Below, piece by piece: positions 10,012-21,637 of a DNA stretch of 64,000 nucleotides (within the stretch, counting starts at the first letter, position 1; each line of letters begins with the position of its first letter). The notes under the pieces were generated by a model. That model had not been told where the DNA came from. It made no database searches and saw only the letters and a list, made by a program, of their open reading frames with translations. The translations under genes and the position numbers were made by a program. This DNA comes from Streptomyces sp. NBC_00091 (GTDB taxonomy: Bacteria; Actinomycetota; Actinomycetes; Streptomycetales; Streptomycetaceae), in assembly GCF_026343185.1 (NCBI RefSeq), contig NZ_JAPEMA010000001.1:1922001-1986000 (forward strand), read 5' to 3'.

Positions 10012-11172
10012 ATGACCGCGAACGATCAAGCTTCCGCTCCCCCTCCCGTACGCCCCGCCTTCGACGCGGCCACGTGGAAGGAGATCGCGTACCTGCTGGG
10101 CAACCTGCCGGTGGCGTTGATCGGATTTGTTTACACGGTTGTCATGCTTGCGACTGCGGGCGGTCTGACCGTGACCGCGATCGGACTGCCGCTGCTCGCA
10201 TGCGGTCTCTTCGGGTCACGGCAGCTCGGGAGGCTCGCCCGCGCGCGGGCGCGGGCCCTGCTCGGCGTTCGGGTGGCCGAGCCGACCCCGCTGCCGGGGC
10301 CGAAGCGGGCCGGCGGGTTCTTCGCCTGGCTGTGGGCCGGGATCAAGGACCCGGTGGGCTGGCGGACCGTGCTGTACGAGCTGGTCCGGCTGCCGTGGGG
10401 AGTACTGACCTTCAGTATCGCGCTGACGGGGCTGTTCGTGCTGTGGCCCGTACTGCCCTATGTGGTGCGCGGCCTGGCCAACGCGGACCGCGCGATGGTA
10501 CGGGGCCTGCTGTCGCCCTCCGACGAGCTGGAGCGGCGCATCGCGGAGCTGGAGTCGGGCCGGGGGGTGGTCGTGGACACGGCGGCCGCCGACCTGCGGC
10601 GCATCGAGCGGGACCTGCACGACGGGGCCCAGGCGCGCCTGGTGGCCCTCGCGATGGGGCTGGGTCTGGCGAAGGAGAAGCTGCTGGAGGACCCGGAGGG
10701 CGCGGCGGCGATGGTCGACGAGGCGCACGGGGAGGTGAAGCTGGCGTTGCGGGAGCTGCGGGACCTGGCCCGGGGGATCCACCCGGCGGTGCTGACCGAC
10801 CGGGGGCTGGACGCGGCGCTCTCCTCGGTGGCCTCGCGGTGCCTGGTGCCGGTGAAGGTGGCGGTGGACCTGCCGGCGCGGCCGGCGGAGGCGATCGAGG
10901 GGATCGCGTACTTCACGGTCTCCGAGCTGCTGCAGAACGTCAGCAAGCACGCGGGGGCGCGCCTCGCGAGCGTCGAGGTGTGGCGGGCGGGGGCCCGGCT
11001 GCTGATCCGGGTCTCGGACGACGGGCGGGGCGGGGCCAGTACCTCCGGTGGGAGCGGGCTGGCGGGGCTCGCGGAGCGGTTGCGGGCGGTGGACGGGGTG
11101 TTCGTGGTGGTGTCCCCCGAAGGGGAGGGGACGGTGGTGACGGCGGAGCTGCCGTGGCGCGGCCGCGGGTAG
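10012..11172 (+). CDS. Two-component sensor histidine kinase (NarL-type partner), kinase 1
   Basis: Membrane sensor kinase of 386 aa. The N-terminal half has two hydrophobic helical pairs (about residues 27-69 and 125-152) with short outside loops, typical of a small sensor domain found in actinobacterial kinases. The HisKA_3 dimerisation domain carries the phospho-accepting His at 203 in [11 protein letters not shown], and the ATPase domain has the N-box [11 protein letters not shown] and the G-box DDGRGG. The next gene is a paralogue, and the single response regulator at 12927 is the likely shared partner. Start ATG 10012 was chosen at the first Met before the conserved part (WKEIAYLL); longer in-frame starts run into the nuoA2 promoter region. 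The signal sensed is unknown. Confidence 0.88.
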   Translation: MTANDQASAPPPVRPAFDAATWKEIAYLLGNLPVALIGFVYTVVMLATAGGLTVTAIGLPLLACGLFGSRQLGRLARARARALLGVRVAEPTPLPGPKRAGGFFAWLWAGIKDPVGWRTVLYELVRLPWGVLTFSIALTGLFVLWPVLPYVVRGLANADRAMVRGLLSPSDELERRIAELESGRGVVVDTAAADLRRIERDLHDGAQARLVALAMGLGLAKEKLLEDPEGAAAMVDEAHGEVKLALRELRDLARGIHPAVLTDRGLDAALSSVASRCLVPVKVAVDLPARPAEAIEGIAYFTVSELLQNVSKHAGARLASVEVWRAGARLLIRVSDDGRGGASTSGGSGLAGLAERLRAVDGVFVVVSPEGEGTVVTAELPWRGRG

Positions 11173-11183
11173 TCGCGGGGGTG

Positions 11184-11330
11184 CCGCTGCGCGGAGCTGG
11201 TCCCCGCCCCGCCCTTTCTCCGTATCCCGGGGCTCCGCCCCGGACCCCGTTTCCTGGGGGCTCCGCCCCCGGCCCCCGCTCCTCAAACTCCCCCAGCTAC
11301 CGCTGGGAGGTGCCCCCAGGCGAGGCTGGA
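11184..11330. repeat. Streptomyces-type palindromic repeat element
   Basis: The intergenic gap between the two kinases (11173-11450) starts with CCGCTGCGCGGAGCT, identical to the left arm of the nested palindrome at 27878-28062. It is followed by two short hairpins (GGGGCTCCGCCCC and GGGGGCTCCGCCCCC) and by CTCCCCCAG...GGGAGGTGCCCCCA. The last part recurs inside nuoF at 43822-43858. It probably acts as a terminator for kinase 1 and belongs to a dispersed repeat family. Confidence 0.75.
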
Positions 11331-11450
11331 TGGGGCGGCGTGGGTGGGGTTAACCCCCCAGTGGAGACGCCGACCCGCCGCATGGTTCGCCGGAGGGGCG
11401 GGCGGCAGGGTTGAGGGGTCAAGGGACGAGCTGAAGGGCGGGTCGGGATC

Positions 11451-12773
11451 ATGGGCAACGGCAAGGGCAGCAGCCAGGGGGTCGCGGTGGTGCTGCGGGC
11501 CCCCGTGGCGGCGCAGACCTGGCGCGAGTTCGCGTACCTGCTCCTCGGCCTGCCGCTCAGCACCCTGTACTTCTCGCTCGCCGTCAGCGGGGTGGCCGTC
11601 GGCGCCGGGCTGCTCGTGACGTTCGTCGGGGTGCCGGTACTGGCCGGGGTGCTGGCGATGTGCCGGGGGTTCGGGCGGGTGGAGCGGGCCCGGGTACGCG
11701 GCCTGCTGCGGGTGCCGCTCGCCGATCCGTCGCCGGTGCGGGCGGGCGGGAGCGGGGCGCTGGCCGTGACGGGGGCGCTGCTCAAGAACGGCAGCGCCTG
11801 GCGGCACCTGCTGTACTCGGTGGTCCACCTGCCGTGGGCGGTGTTCGCCTTCTCGCTGGCGCTGACCCTGTGGAGCACCGGGTGGGCCATGCTGCTGTAC
11901 CCGCTGTGGTTCTGGGTCTTCCCGGCCTTCACCGACCAGCCGGGGCTGTCGGTGTTCCAGAACGGCGAGTACGCCTTCTACCTCGACTCCACCCTGTCGA
12001 TCGGCGCCACCTTCGCCCTCGGGCTCGTTCTCACGCTGGCCACTCCGTGGGTCTTCCGGGCCCTGACCACCGTCGACCGGGTCCTGGTCAGGGGGCTGCT
12101 CGGCCGGTCGCGCCTCGACGACCGGGTCAGCGAGCTGGAGTCCGACCGCGGGGCCGTCGTGGACACCGCGGCCGCCGACCTGCGGCGCATCGAGCGGGAC
12201 CTGCACGACGGGGCCCAGGCCCGGCTGGTGGCGCTGGCCATGGATCTGGGGCTGGCGAAGGAGAAGCTGGCCGAGGATCCGCAGGCCGCCGCCCGCATGG
12301 TGGACGAGGCCCACGGGGAGGTGAAGATCGCCCTCCAGGAGCTGCGGGACCTGGCCCGGGGGATCCACCCGGCGGTGCTGACCGACCGGGGGCTGGACGC
12401 GGCGCTGTCCTCGGTGGCCTCGCGGTGCGCGGTTCCGGTGCGGGTGGAGGTGGACCTGCCGGCCCGGCCGGCGGCCGCGATCGAGGGGATCGCGTACTTC
12501 ACGGTCTCCGAGCTGCTGCAGAACGTCAGCAAGCACGCGCGGGCTCGGGGGGCGAGGGTCGACGTGTGGAAGTCCGGGGAGCGGCTGCTGCTCCAGGTCT
12601 CGGACGACGGGCGCGGCGGGGCCAGTACCTCCGGCGGGAGCGGGCTGGCGGGGCTCGCGGAGCGGCTGGACGCGGTGGACGGGGTGCTGGTCGTGGACTC
12701 CGGGGCGGGGCGGGGGACGACGGTGACGGCGGAGCTGCCGTGGCGCGCGCAGGCAGGCCCTGCCGGGCGGTGA
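11451..12773 (+). CDS. Two-component sensor histidine kinase, kinase 2 (tandem paralogue)
   Basis: Membrane kinase of 440 aa, paralogous to the preceding gene. The cytoplasmic half is almost the same in sequence: phospho-accepting His at 252 in [11 protein letters not shown], ATPase N-box [11 protein letters not shown] and G-box [14 protein letters not shown]. The N-terminal half differs: it has an additional aromatic, extracytoplasmic-looking loop at about residues 150-185 (FWVFPAFTDQPGLSVFQNGEYAFYL) between helices. The two kinases therefore seem to share output and differ in input. Start ATG 11451 lies downstream of an AAGGGCGGG purine stretch. It is followed after about 150 nt by the response regulator gene. 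Confidence 0.88.
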   Translation: MGNGKGSSQGVAVVLRAPVAAQTWREFAYLLLGLPLSTLYFSLAVSGVAVGAGLLVTFVGVPVLAGVLAMCRGFGRVERARVRGLLRVPLADPSPVRAGGSGALAVTGALLKNGSAWRHLLYSVVHLPWAVFAFSLALTLWSTGWAMLLYPLWFWVFPAFTDQPGLSVFQNGEYAFYLDSTLSIGATFALGLVLTLATPWVFRALTTVDRVLVRGLLGRSRLDDRVSELESDRGAVVDTAAADLRRIERDLHDGAQARLVALAMDLGLAKEKLAEDPQAAARMVDEAHGEVKIALQELRDLARGIHPAVLTDRGLDAALSSVASRCAVPVRVEVDLPARPAAAIEGIAYFTVSELLQNVSKHARARGARVDVWKSGERLLLQVSDDGRGGASTSGGSGLAGLAERLDAVDGVLVVDSGAGRGTTVTAELPWRAQAGPAGR

Positions 12774-12926
12774 GCCGGAACCCTGCCGGGCGGTGGGCGG
12801 GGTGGGTGGGGGTGGGGATAGGGGTTTCGGCACTTGTTGGACCGAATCCATCCTGGTCAGGGAGTCCGACTGGGATGCTTGGCACTGCCAAGTGGGCTGA
12901 CGAGTGGACGCGGGAGCTGCAGAAAC

Positions 12927-13598
12927 GTGGAAGACAGGGTGCGAGTGGTCATCGCCGAGGACTCAGTGCTGCTCCGTGAGGGCCTGACCCGGCTGCTGAC
13001 CGACCGGGGGCATGACGTCGTGGCCGGCGTCGGGGACGCGGAAGCCCTGATCAAGACGGTGGCGGACCTGGCGGCCGAGGACGCGCTGCCCGACGTGGTG
13101 GTCGCCGATGTGCGGATGCCCCCGACGCACACCGACGAAGGCGTACGGGCCGCCGTACGGCTGCGCCGCGACCATCCCGGGATCGGGGTGCTCGTGCTGT
13201 CTCAGTACGTGGAGGAGCAGTACGCCACCGAACTGCTGGCCGGTTCCAGCACCGGCGTGGGCTACCTGCTCAAGGACCGCGTCGCCGAGGTGCGCGAGTT
13301 CCTGGACGCCGTCGTACGGGTGGCCCGGGGCGGTACGGCGCTGGACCCCGAGGTGGTGGCCCAGCTGCTCGGACGCAGCCGGAAGCAGGACGTCCTCGCG
13401 GGCCTGACCCCGCGCGAGCACGAGGTACTGGGCCTGATGGCTGAAGGACGCACGAATTCCGCTGTGGCCAAGCAGCTCGTCGTGAGCGACGGGGCGGTGG
13501 AGAAGCACGTCAGCAATATCTTCATGAAGCTGGGGCTGTCCCCGAGTGACGGGGATCACCGGCGTGTACTGGCGGTTCTCACCTACCTGAGGTCTTGA
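12927..13598 (+). CDS. Response regulator, NarL/FixJ (LuxR-type HTH) family
   Basis: DNA-binding response regulator of 223 aa, the likely output of the two kinases upstream. The receiver domain has the acidic pocket (E11-D12), the phosphorylation site D61 in VVVADVRMP, and the conserved Lys in YLLKDRV. A LuxR-type helix-turn-helix occupies about residues 150-215 (LTPREHEVLGLMAEGRTNSAVAKQL...VEKHVSNIFMKLGL). GTG at 12927 was chosen since the receiver fold begins right after it (VEDRVRVVIAEDS) and a GGAG lies 10 nt upstream. Target genes are not shown by the sequence; the neighbouring korAB and partial nuo operons are the obvious candidates. Confidence 0.9.
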   Translation: MEDRVRVVIAEDSVLLREGLTRLLTDRGHDVVAGVGDAEALIKTVADLAAEDALPDVVVADVRMPPTHTDEGVRAAVRLRRDHPGIGVLVLSQYVEEQYATELLAGSSTGVGYLLKDRVAEVREFLDAVVRVARGGTALDPEVVAQLLGRSRKQDVLAGLTPREHEVLGLMAEGRTNSAVAKQLVVSDGAVEKHVSNIFMKLGLSPSDGDHRRVLAVLTYLRS

Positions 13599-13602
13599 TT
13601 AA

Positions 13603-13617
13603 CTGACAACCTGTCAG
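13603..13617. promoter_or_regulatory. Perfect inverted repeat before korA
   Basis: CTGACA-ACC-TGTCAG lies 4 nt after the response regulator stop and about 200 nt before korA. It has no T-run after it and is short for a terminator, so it may be an operator, possibly for the adjacent response regulator. This is inference only. Confidence 0.35.
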
Positions 13618-13816
13618 GTAGGGCGCGCCGTCACCGGCGCGCGCAACGGCGACCGCCGGGTGATTTGGAATATTTCGAGTAGTGCACGACGTCTGTCGGA
13701 CAGACCGCCTCGAAAGGGGCGGTCCAGAATGCGGGCGAACCCAGGGCCGGACGACCCCACGGACGTAGGGTGGGCCTTGGGAACGAGCGCCCGCGCCTCG
13801 AAGGAGGTCCAGTTCA

Positions 13817-15755
13817 GTGACCAGCCAGGTCAGTAGCCCGGCCGAGCAGGCCGACGGGGCCGGTGGGTCCATCGGCGAGCAGCGCACCGCGCCTCAGCCC
13901 GGTGGAGCCGGCAAGGAAATCCGCCGTGTCGACCGCGTGATCATCCGTTTCGCGGGTGACTCGGGTGACGGTATGCAGCTGACGGGTGACCGTTTCACCT
14001 CGGAGACGGCGTCCTTCGGCAACGACCTCTCGACGCTGCCGAACTTCCCCGCCGAGATCCGGGCCCCCGCCGGGACCCTGCCCGGGGTGTCCTCGTTCCA
14101 GCTGCACTTCGCGGACCACGACATCCTGACCCCGGGCGACGCGCCGAACGTACTGGTCGCGATGAACCCGGCGGCCCTGAAGGCCAACATCGCGGACGTA
14201 CCGCGCGGCGCGGAGATCATCGTCAACACGGACGAGTTCACCAAGCGCCCGATGGCCAAGGTCGGCTACGACACCTCCCCGCTGGAAGACGGCTCCCTCT
14301 CCGCCTACAACATCCACCGGGTGCCGCTGACCACCCTGACGGTGGAGGCGCTGAAGGACTTCGGCCTCACCCGCAAGGAGGCCGAGCGCAGCAAGAACAT
14401 GTTCGCCCTGGGCCTGCTGAGCTGGATGTACCACCGGCCGACGGAGGGCACGGAGAACTTCCTGCGGCAGAAGTTCGCGAAGAAGCCGGACATCGCCGAG
14501 GCGAACATCGTCGCCTTCCGGGCGGGCTGGAACTTCGGCGAGACGACCGAGGACTTCGCCGTCTCCTACGAGGTCGCCCCCGCGACGCAGGCCTTCCCGA
14601 CCGGCACCTACCGCAACATCTCCGGGAACCTGGCCCTGTCCTACGGGCTGATCGCGGCGGCCCAGCAGGCGGACCTGCCGCTCTACCTGGGCTCGTACCC
14701 GATCACCCCGGCCTCGGACATCCTGCACGAGCTGTCGAAGCACAAGAACTTCGGCGTGCGGACCTTCCAGGCCGAGGACGAGATCGCCGGCATCGGCGCG
14801 GCGCTGGGCGCGGCCTTCGGCGGCGCCCTGGGCGTGACGACCACCTCCGGACCGGGTGTGGCGCTGAAGTCGGAGACCATCGGCCTGGCAGTCTCCCTGG
14901 AGCTGCCGCTGCTGGTCGTGGACATCCAGCGCGGCGGCCCCTCGACCGGTCTGCCGACCAAGACCGAGCAGGCGGACCTCCTCCAGGCCATGTACGGGCG
15001 CAACGGCGAGGCCCCCGTCCCGATCGTCGCCCCGCGCACCCCGGCGGACTGCTTCGAGGCCGCACTGGACGCGGCCCGGATCGCCCTGACCTACCGGACC
15101 CCGGTGTTCCTGCTGTCCGACGGCTACCTCGCCAACGGCTCCGAGCCCTGGCGGATCCCCGACGTGGCGGACCTCCCCGATCTGAAGGTTCAGTTCGCGA
15201 CCGGCCCGAACCACGAGCTGGCCGACGGGACCGAGGTGTTCTGGCCGTACAAGCGGGATCCGCGGACACTGGCCCGCCCCTGGGCCGTGCCCGGCACCCC
15301 GGGTCTGGAGCACCGGATCGGCGGGATCGAGAAGCAGGACGGTACGGGCAACATCTCCTACGACCCGGCGAACCACGAGTTCATGGTCCGTACCCGCCAG
15401 GCCAAGATCGACGGGATCGAGGTCCCGGACCTGGAGGTCGACGACCCGGACGGCGCCCGCACCCTGGTCCTGGGCTGGGGCTCCACCTACGGCCCCATCA
15501 CCGCCGCCGTCCGCCGGCTGCGCGTCGCCGGGACCCCCATCGCGCAGGCCCACCTGCGCCACCTCAACCCCTTCCCGAGGAATCTCGGAGAGGTCCTGAA
15601 GCGTTACGACAAGGTAGTGGTGCCGGAGATGAACCTCGGGCAGCTGGCCACCCTGATCCGGGCGAGGTACTTGGTCGACGCCCAGTCGTACAACCAGGTC
15701 AACGGAATGCCCTTCAAGGCGGAGCAGCTCGCGACGGTTCTCAAGGAGGCCATCA

Positions 15756-15763
<8 letters not shown>
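13817..15763 (+). CDS. korA: 2-oxoacid (2-oxoglutarate):ferredoxin oxidoreductase, alpha (fused gamma-alpha) subunit
   Basis: Catalyses CoA-dependent oxidative decarboxylation of a 2-oxoacid, most likely 2-oxoglutarate, with ferredoxin as electron acceptor, together with KorB. 648 aa. The N-terminal gamma domain starts at about residue 42 (VIIRFAGDSGDGMQLTG) and is fused to the alpha (pyrimidine-binding) domain from about residue 275 (YPITPASDILHELS, EDEIAGIGAALGAAFGG, TTSGPGVALKSETIGLA). GTG start with a strong AAGGAGG 9 nt upstream. This subunit arrangement matches the actinobacterial KorAB type. No ferredoxin gene lies next to it. It overlaps korB by 8 nt. Confidence 0.92.
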
Positions 15764-16823
<1,060 letters not shown>

Positions 16824-16850
16824 GACGTACGACCGGCAGCCCGGATCCCG

Positions 16851-17213
16851 CTACGGGGTCCGGGCTTCGTCGTACGCGGCCCGGGCCAGCTGCACCTCGC
16901 CGGTGCGGCGTTCCGTCCAGCGCGCCAGGGCCCACACCTGTTCGGCGGCCTCCCGGCCGAGGTCGGTCAGGGAGTAGTCCACGTGCGGCGGGATCACCGG
17001 GTGCGCGTGGCGCAGTACGAAGCCGTCGCGCTCCAGCGTCTGGAGGGTCTGGGCCAGCATCTTCTCGCTGACCCCGCCCACCTCCCGGCGCAGCTCGCTG
17101 AACCGGTAGGAGCGCTCCACCAGGGCGGCGAGGACCAGTACGCCCCAGCGGCTGGTGACGTGCTCCAGGATCCCGCGCGACGGACACATCGGGGCTTTGA
17201 CACTTACTTCCAT
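16851..17213 (-). CDS. HxlR-family transcriptional regulator (QorR/YtcD-like)
   Basis: Winged-helix regulator of 120 aa. The HxlR domain runs through most of the protein (ILEHVTSRWGVLVLAALVERSYRFSELRREVGGVSEKMLAQTLQTLERDGFV). A single cysteine near the N-terminus, C10 in APMCPSRG, sits where redox- or quinone-sensing members of the family have their reactive Cys. It is divergent from a quinone-oxidoreductase-like gene with 98 nt in between, the classic arrangement for a regulator that represses its neighbour until quinone or diamide stress. Its own start lies inside the proposed operator region. Confidence 0.88.
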   Translation of the reverse strand: MEVSVKAPMCPSRGILEHVTSRWGVLVLAALVERSYRFSELRREVGGVSEKMLAQTLQTLERDGFVLRHAHPVIPPHVDYSLTDLGREAAEQVWALARWTERRTGEVQLARAAYDEARTP

Positions 17214-17246
17214 ACCAGTACCTTACTTTGAAGTGGGTACTTACGA
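17202..17246. promoter_or_regulatory. Candidate HxlR operator
   Basis: AGTACC (17217-17222) and GGTACT (17236-17241) form an inverted repeat with 13 nt between them, and the motif ACTTAC also occurs on both sides. The site lies between the divergent regulator and oxidoreductase starts and overlaps the likely promoter region of both. The assignment to the HxlR regulator rests on position and symmetry. Confidence 0.55.
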
Positions 17247-17311
17247 ATAGTTAGCGCTCTCCATAAGCTGGTGTCATCACCGCGAAGCCCACCGAGCACC
17301 AGGAGCGCATC

Positions 17312-18166
17312 ATGAGCATCGTCGTCACCGGAGCCACCGGAGCCCTCGGCCGCCTCGTCGTCGAGGAGCTGCTGACCCGGGTCCCCGCCACCGAGCTGGC
17401 CGTGGTCGTGCGGAGCGAGGAGAAGGCCGCCGGCCTGGCCGCGCGCGGCATCTCCGTACGGATCGCCGACTACAGCGACCCGGCGAGCCTGGCCGGCGCC
17501 TTCCGGGCCGGGGACCGGGTGCTGCTGATCTCCGGCAGCGAGGTCGGGCGCAGGGTTCCGCAGCACACCGCCGTGATCAAGGCGGCGGAGGCGGCCGGGG
17601 TGGCCCAGCTGGCCTACACCGGGATCCTCGGCGGGCCCGAGGCCGACTTCGACCTGGCGGCCGAACACAAGGCCACCGAGCAGGCGATCCTCGACTCCGG
17701 ACTCCCCTACACCTTCCTGCGCAACGGCTGGTACCACGAGAACTACACCGCCCAGCTCCCCGTCGTCCTCGAGCACGGCGCCGTCGTCGGCAGTGCGGGC
17801 GAGGGCCGGATCGCCTCGGCGGCGCGGGCCGACTACGCGGCGGCCGCCGCGGCGGTGCTGACCGGCGAGGGCCACCTGAACCAGGTCTACGAGCTCTCCG
17901 GGGACACCGCCTGGAGCCTGGCCGAGTACGCCTCCGAGGTGGCGCGGCAGTCCGGGCGCGAGGTCTCGTACGCCGCCGTCGCGGCCGACGCGCACCTGAC
18001 GGTCCTGACCGGCGCCGGGGTCCCCGAGGGCTTCGCGGCGATCCTCGTCGACGTGGACGCGGCGATCTCGCGCGGCCGGCTGGCCGGGACGAGCGGCGAC
18101 CTGTCGCGGCTGATCGGCCGGCCGACGACCCCGGTGGCCGAGGCCATCGCCACCGCGCTGGCCTGA
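17312..18166 (+). CDS. NmrA-like NAD(P)H-dependent quinone oxidoreductase (Qor2-like)
   Basis: Atypical short-chain dehydrogenase of 284 aa. The Rossmann motif is GATGALGRLVVEEL at residues 7-20, and the later part (YTGILGGPEADF, NGWYHENYTAQLP, SAARADYAAAAAAVL) matches the QorB/SDR_a5 group, which reduces quinones with NADPH and lacks the usual YxxxK catalytic pair. The ATG start follows AGGAG (17299-17303). The pairing with a divergent HxlR gene supports a role in quinone or electrophile stress, which fits a neighbourhood dominated by respiratory quinone enzymes. Confidence 0.85.
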   Translation: MSIVVTGATGALGRLVVEELLTRVPATELAVVVRSEEKAAGLAARGISVRIADYSDPASLAGAFRAGDRVLLISGSEVGRRVPQHTAVIKAAEAAGVAQLAYTGILGGPEADFDLAAEHKATEQAILDSGLPYTFLRNGWYHENYTAQLPVVLEHGAVVGSAGEGRIASAARADYAAAAAAVLTGEGHLNQVYELSGDTAWSLAEYASEVARQSGREVSYAAVAADAHLTVLTGAGVPEGFAAILVDVDAAISRGRLAGTSGDLSRLIGRPTTPVAEAIATALA

Positions 18167-18281
18167 GCCCGCCCCCCCCCAGATGTCATGAGTATCTCCC
18201 CGAAACGGGCATGACAGCAGCCTCGTACAGCGCTACCGTCGTGAGGTTGTGAGATTGGCTGGAAGTCGCACTGGAGGCCCC

Positions 18282-19328
18282 GTGAAGGCGGAGAACGAGC
18301 AGCGCACGGGTTTGCTCTACGGATTCGGCGCATACGGGATGTGGGGGCTCGTCCCCCTCTTCTGGCCCCTCCTCAAGCCTTCCGGGGCGATCGAGATCCT
18401 CGCCCACCGCATGGTCTGGTCCCTGGCCGTGGTCGGCATCGCGCTCCTCGCGCTGCGCCGCTGGAGCTGGATCACCGAGGTGGTCCGCCAGCCGCGCAAG
18501 CTCGGGCTGACGGCACTGGCCGCGGCCGTGATCAGCGTGAACTGGGGCCTCTACATCTGGGCGGTCAACAACGGCCAGGTCGTCGAGGCCAGCCTCGGGT
18601 ACTTCATCAACCCGCTGGTCACCATCGCGATCGGCGTCCTGGTCCTGGGTGAGCGGCTGCGCCGGGCCCAGTGGGCGGCCGTGGGGATCGGCTTCACCGC
18701 CGTGCTGGTGCTGGCCATCGGCTACGGCCGGCCGCCGTGGATCTCGCTGACGCTGGCCTTCTCCTTCGCCGCCTACGGGCTGATCAAGAAGAAGCTCGAC
18801 ATGGGCGGACTGGAGTCACTGGCCGCCGAGACGGCCCTGCAGTTCCTGCCCGCCCTGGGCTACCTGGTGTGGCTGGGCGTCCAGGGGCAGTCCACCTTCA
18901 CTTCAGAAGGACTCGGACACTCCGCGCTGCTCGCGGCGACCGGACTGGTCACCGCGATCCCGCTGGTCTGCTTCGGGGCGGCCGCGATCCGGGTGCCGCT
19001 GTCCACGCTGGGGCTGCTCCAGTACCTGGCGCCGGTGTTCCAGTTCGGGCTGGGGGTCCTCTACTTCCACGAGGCGATGCCGCCGGAGCGCTGGGCCGGC
19101 TTCTCCCTGGTCTGGGGCGCGCTGCTGCTGCTGACCTGGGACGCGCTGCGGACCTCCCGGCGCTCCCGGGCCCGGCTCGCCGAAGCCGCGGCCGAGGCGG
19201 AGACCGCGGCGGGAACGGGAGCCGGAACGGGAACGGCCTCCGGATCCGGTTCCGGAGCGGGCGCCGCCGCCCCCGCCGCCGCCCCGGCCCCCGGTGCGGA
19301 TCCGGCGCCGAGCCGCGAGCCCGCGTAA
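18282..19328 (+). CDS. rarD: RarD-type EamA-family transporter
   Basis: Inner-membrane drug/metabolite-superfamily transporter with ten predicted helices, 348 aa. The opening GLLYGFGAYGMWGLVPLFWPLL, followed by EILAHRMVWSL and NWGLYIWAVNNGQVVEASLGYFINPL, is the RarD signature. Substrate is not known for the family with certainty. The last 55 residues are an Ala/Gly/Ser-rich low-complexity tail after the final helix (ALLLLTWDALRTSRR). GTG at 18282 was chosen as GGAGG lies 4 nt upstream; an in-frame ATG at 18249 would add 11 residues. A strong terminator follows. Confidence 0.88.
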   Translation: MKAENEQRTGLLYGFGAYGMWGLVPLFWPLLKPSGAIEILAHRMVWSLAVVGIALLALRRWSWITEVVRQPRKLGLTALAAAVISVNWGLYIWAVNNGQVVEASLGYFINPLVTIAIGVLVLGERLRRAQWAAVGIGFTAVLVLAIGYGRPPWISLTLAFSFAAYGLIKKKLDMGGLESLAAETALQFLPALGYLVWLGVQGQSTFTSEGLGHSALLAATGLVTAIPLVCFGAAAIRVPLSTLGLLQYLAPVFQFGLGVLYFHEAMPPERWAGFSLVWGALLLLTWDALRTSRRSRARLAEAAAEAETAAGTGAGTGTASGSGSGAGAAAPAAAPAPGADPAPSREPA

Positions 19329-20864
<1,536 letters not shown>

Positions 20865-20877
20865 TACGGACCCCCGC

Positions 20878-20918
20878 AGGGGCCCGGCGCGGACGACGGG
20901 TCCGCGTCGGGCCCCTGT
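20878..20918. terminator. Bidirectional hairpin terminator
   Basis: CAGGGGCCCGGCGCGGAC and GTCCGCGTCGGGCCCCTG pair over 18 positions with one G-T type mismatch. It lies between the convergent aminopeptidase and toxin genes. Confidence 0.8.
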
Positions 20919-20922
20919 GGCG

Positions 20923-21327
20923 TTACGCGTCCTCCGCGAGCGGGCGCAGCGAGGCGGGCAGGGGGTCCTGGATGCGGGCGCGCAGCTCGTGGGCGACCGC
21001 GGCGACGTCCGCGCGGCCCAGCTTCGCGGCCTCCACCAGGTCGCCGAGCTCCTCGGGCGAGGGCAGCTGCTTCGCGCCGGCCACCCGCAGGTACGAGCGG
21101 GTCGCGGCGGCCGCGTAGAACTCGTTCATCGGGGATTCCAGCGCCGGGCAGACGGCGAGGGTGTGCAGGAAGGCCGCGGCCCGCCAGGCGGTGTCGGGGG
21201 CGGGCTGTTCCGGTACCAGCACCAGGTCGTTCTGGTGCCGGGCGACGGCGGCGGCCACCCCGGAGGGGTCCCACACGGCGGGGTCCGAGGGCAGATGGTG
21301 GGCCAGGGCGGTCCAGGCCCACTCCAT
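20923..21327 (-). CDS. Fic/Doc-like toxin-antitoxin component lacking the Fic motif
   Basis: Helical protein of 134 aa downstream of, and overlapping or abutting, a ribbon-helix-helix gene. The layout (GVAAAVARHQNDLVLVP...AAFLHTLAV...MNEFYAAAATRSYLRVAG) recalls the core of Doc-type toxins. However, the catalytic HxFx(D/E)GNxR motif is not there: the matching place reads CPALESPMNEFYA. It may be a degenerate toxin or a relative with another activity. ATG 21327 was chosen; a TTG at 21339 would overlap the antitoxin stop and is also plausible. Fold assignment is inference from pattern only. Confidence 0.55.
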   Translation of the reverse strand: MEWAWTALAHHLPSDPAVWDPSGVAAAVARHQNDLVLVPEQPAPDTAWRAAAFLHTLAVCPALESPMNEFYAAAATRSYLRVAGAKQLPSPEELGDLVEAAKLGRADVAAVAHELRARIQDPLPASLRPLAEDA

Positions 21328-21335
21328 GGTGATCT

Positions 21336-21539
21336 TCAATTGCCGAACCGCTCCTGGAAGTAGCCCCAGTGGTCGGCGAACTCCTCTATGCCCGACAGGA
21401 AGGTCTTCCGGTCCTCGTCGAGTTCGCGTTCGGTGACCTCGGTGATCAGCGCGGTGACCGTCGTCCCCAACGCCGCCGCGCGCGCCTTGAGGCGTTCGTG
21501 GAACTCTTCGTCCAGGCGGATGGTGACGTGTCTCGACAT
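21336..21539 (-). CDS. Ribbon-helix-helix antitoxin-like protein
   Basis: Small DNA-binding protein of 67 aa. The N-terminal RHH unit is RHVTIRLDEEFHERLKARAAALGTTVTALITEVTERELDED, which would dimerise and bind the promoter of its own operon. The acidic C-terminal tail (DRKTFLSGIEEFADHWGYFQERFGN) is the usual place for toxin binding. It precedes the Fic-like gene by less than 10 nt on the same strand. AAGG lies just before the chosen ATG. Confidence 0.75.
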   Translation of the reverse strand: MSRHVTIRLDEEFHERLKARAAALGTTVTALITEVTERELDEDRKTFLSGIEEFADHWGYFQERFGN

Positions 21540-21637
21540 GGCCTTCACGGTACAGCGGCCGCGCTGTACGGAGGAGCGAAAACGGGACAAGGGTGGCCCG
21601 GGACACAGGTCCCGGGCCACCCTTGGCGGTGGTGCGG

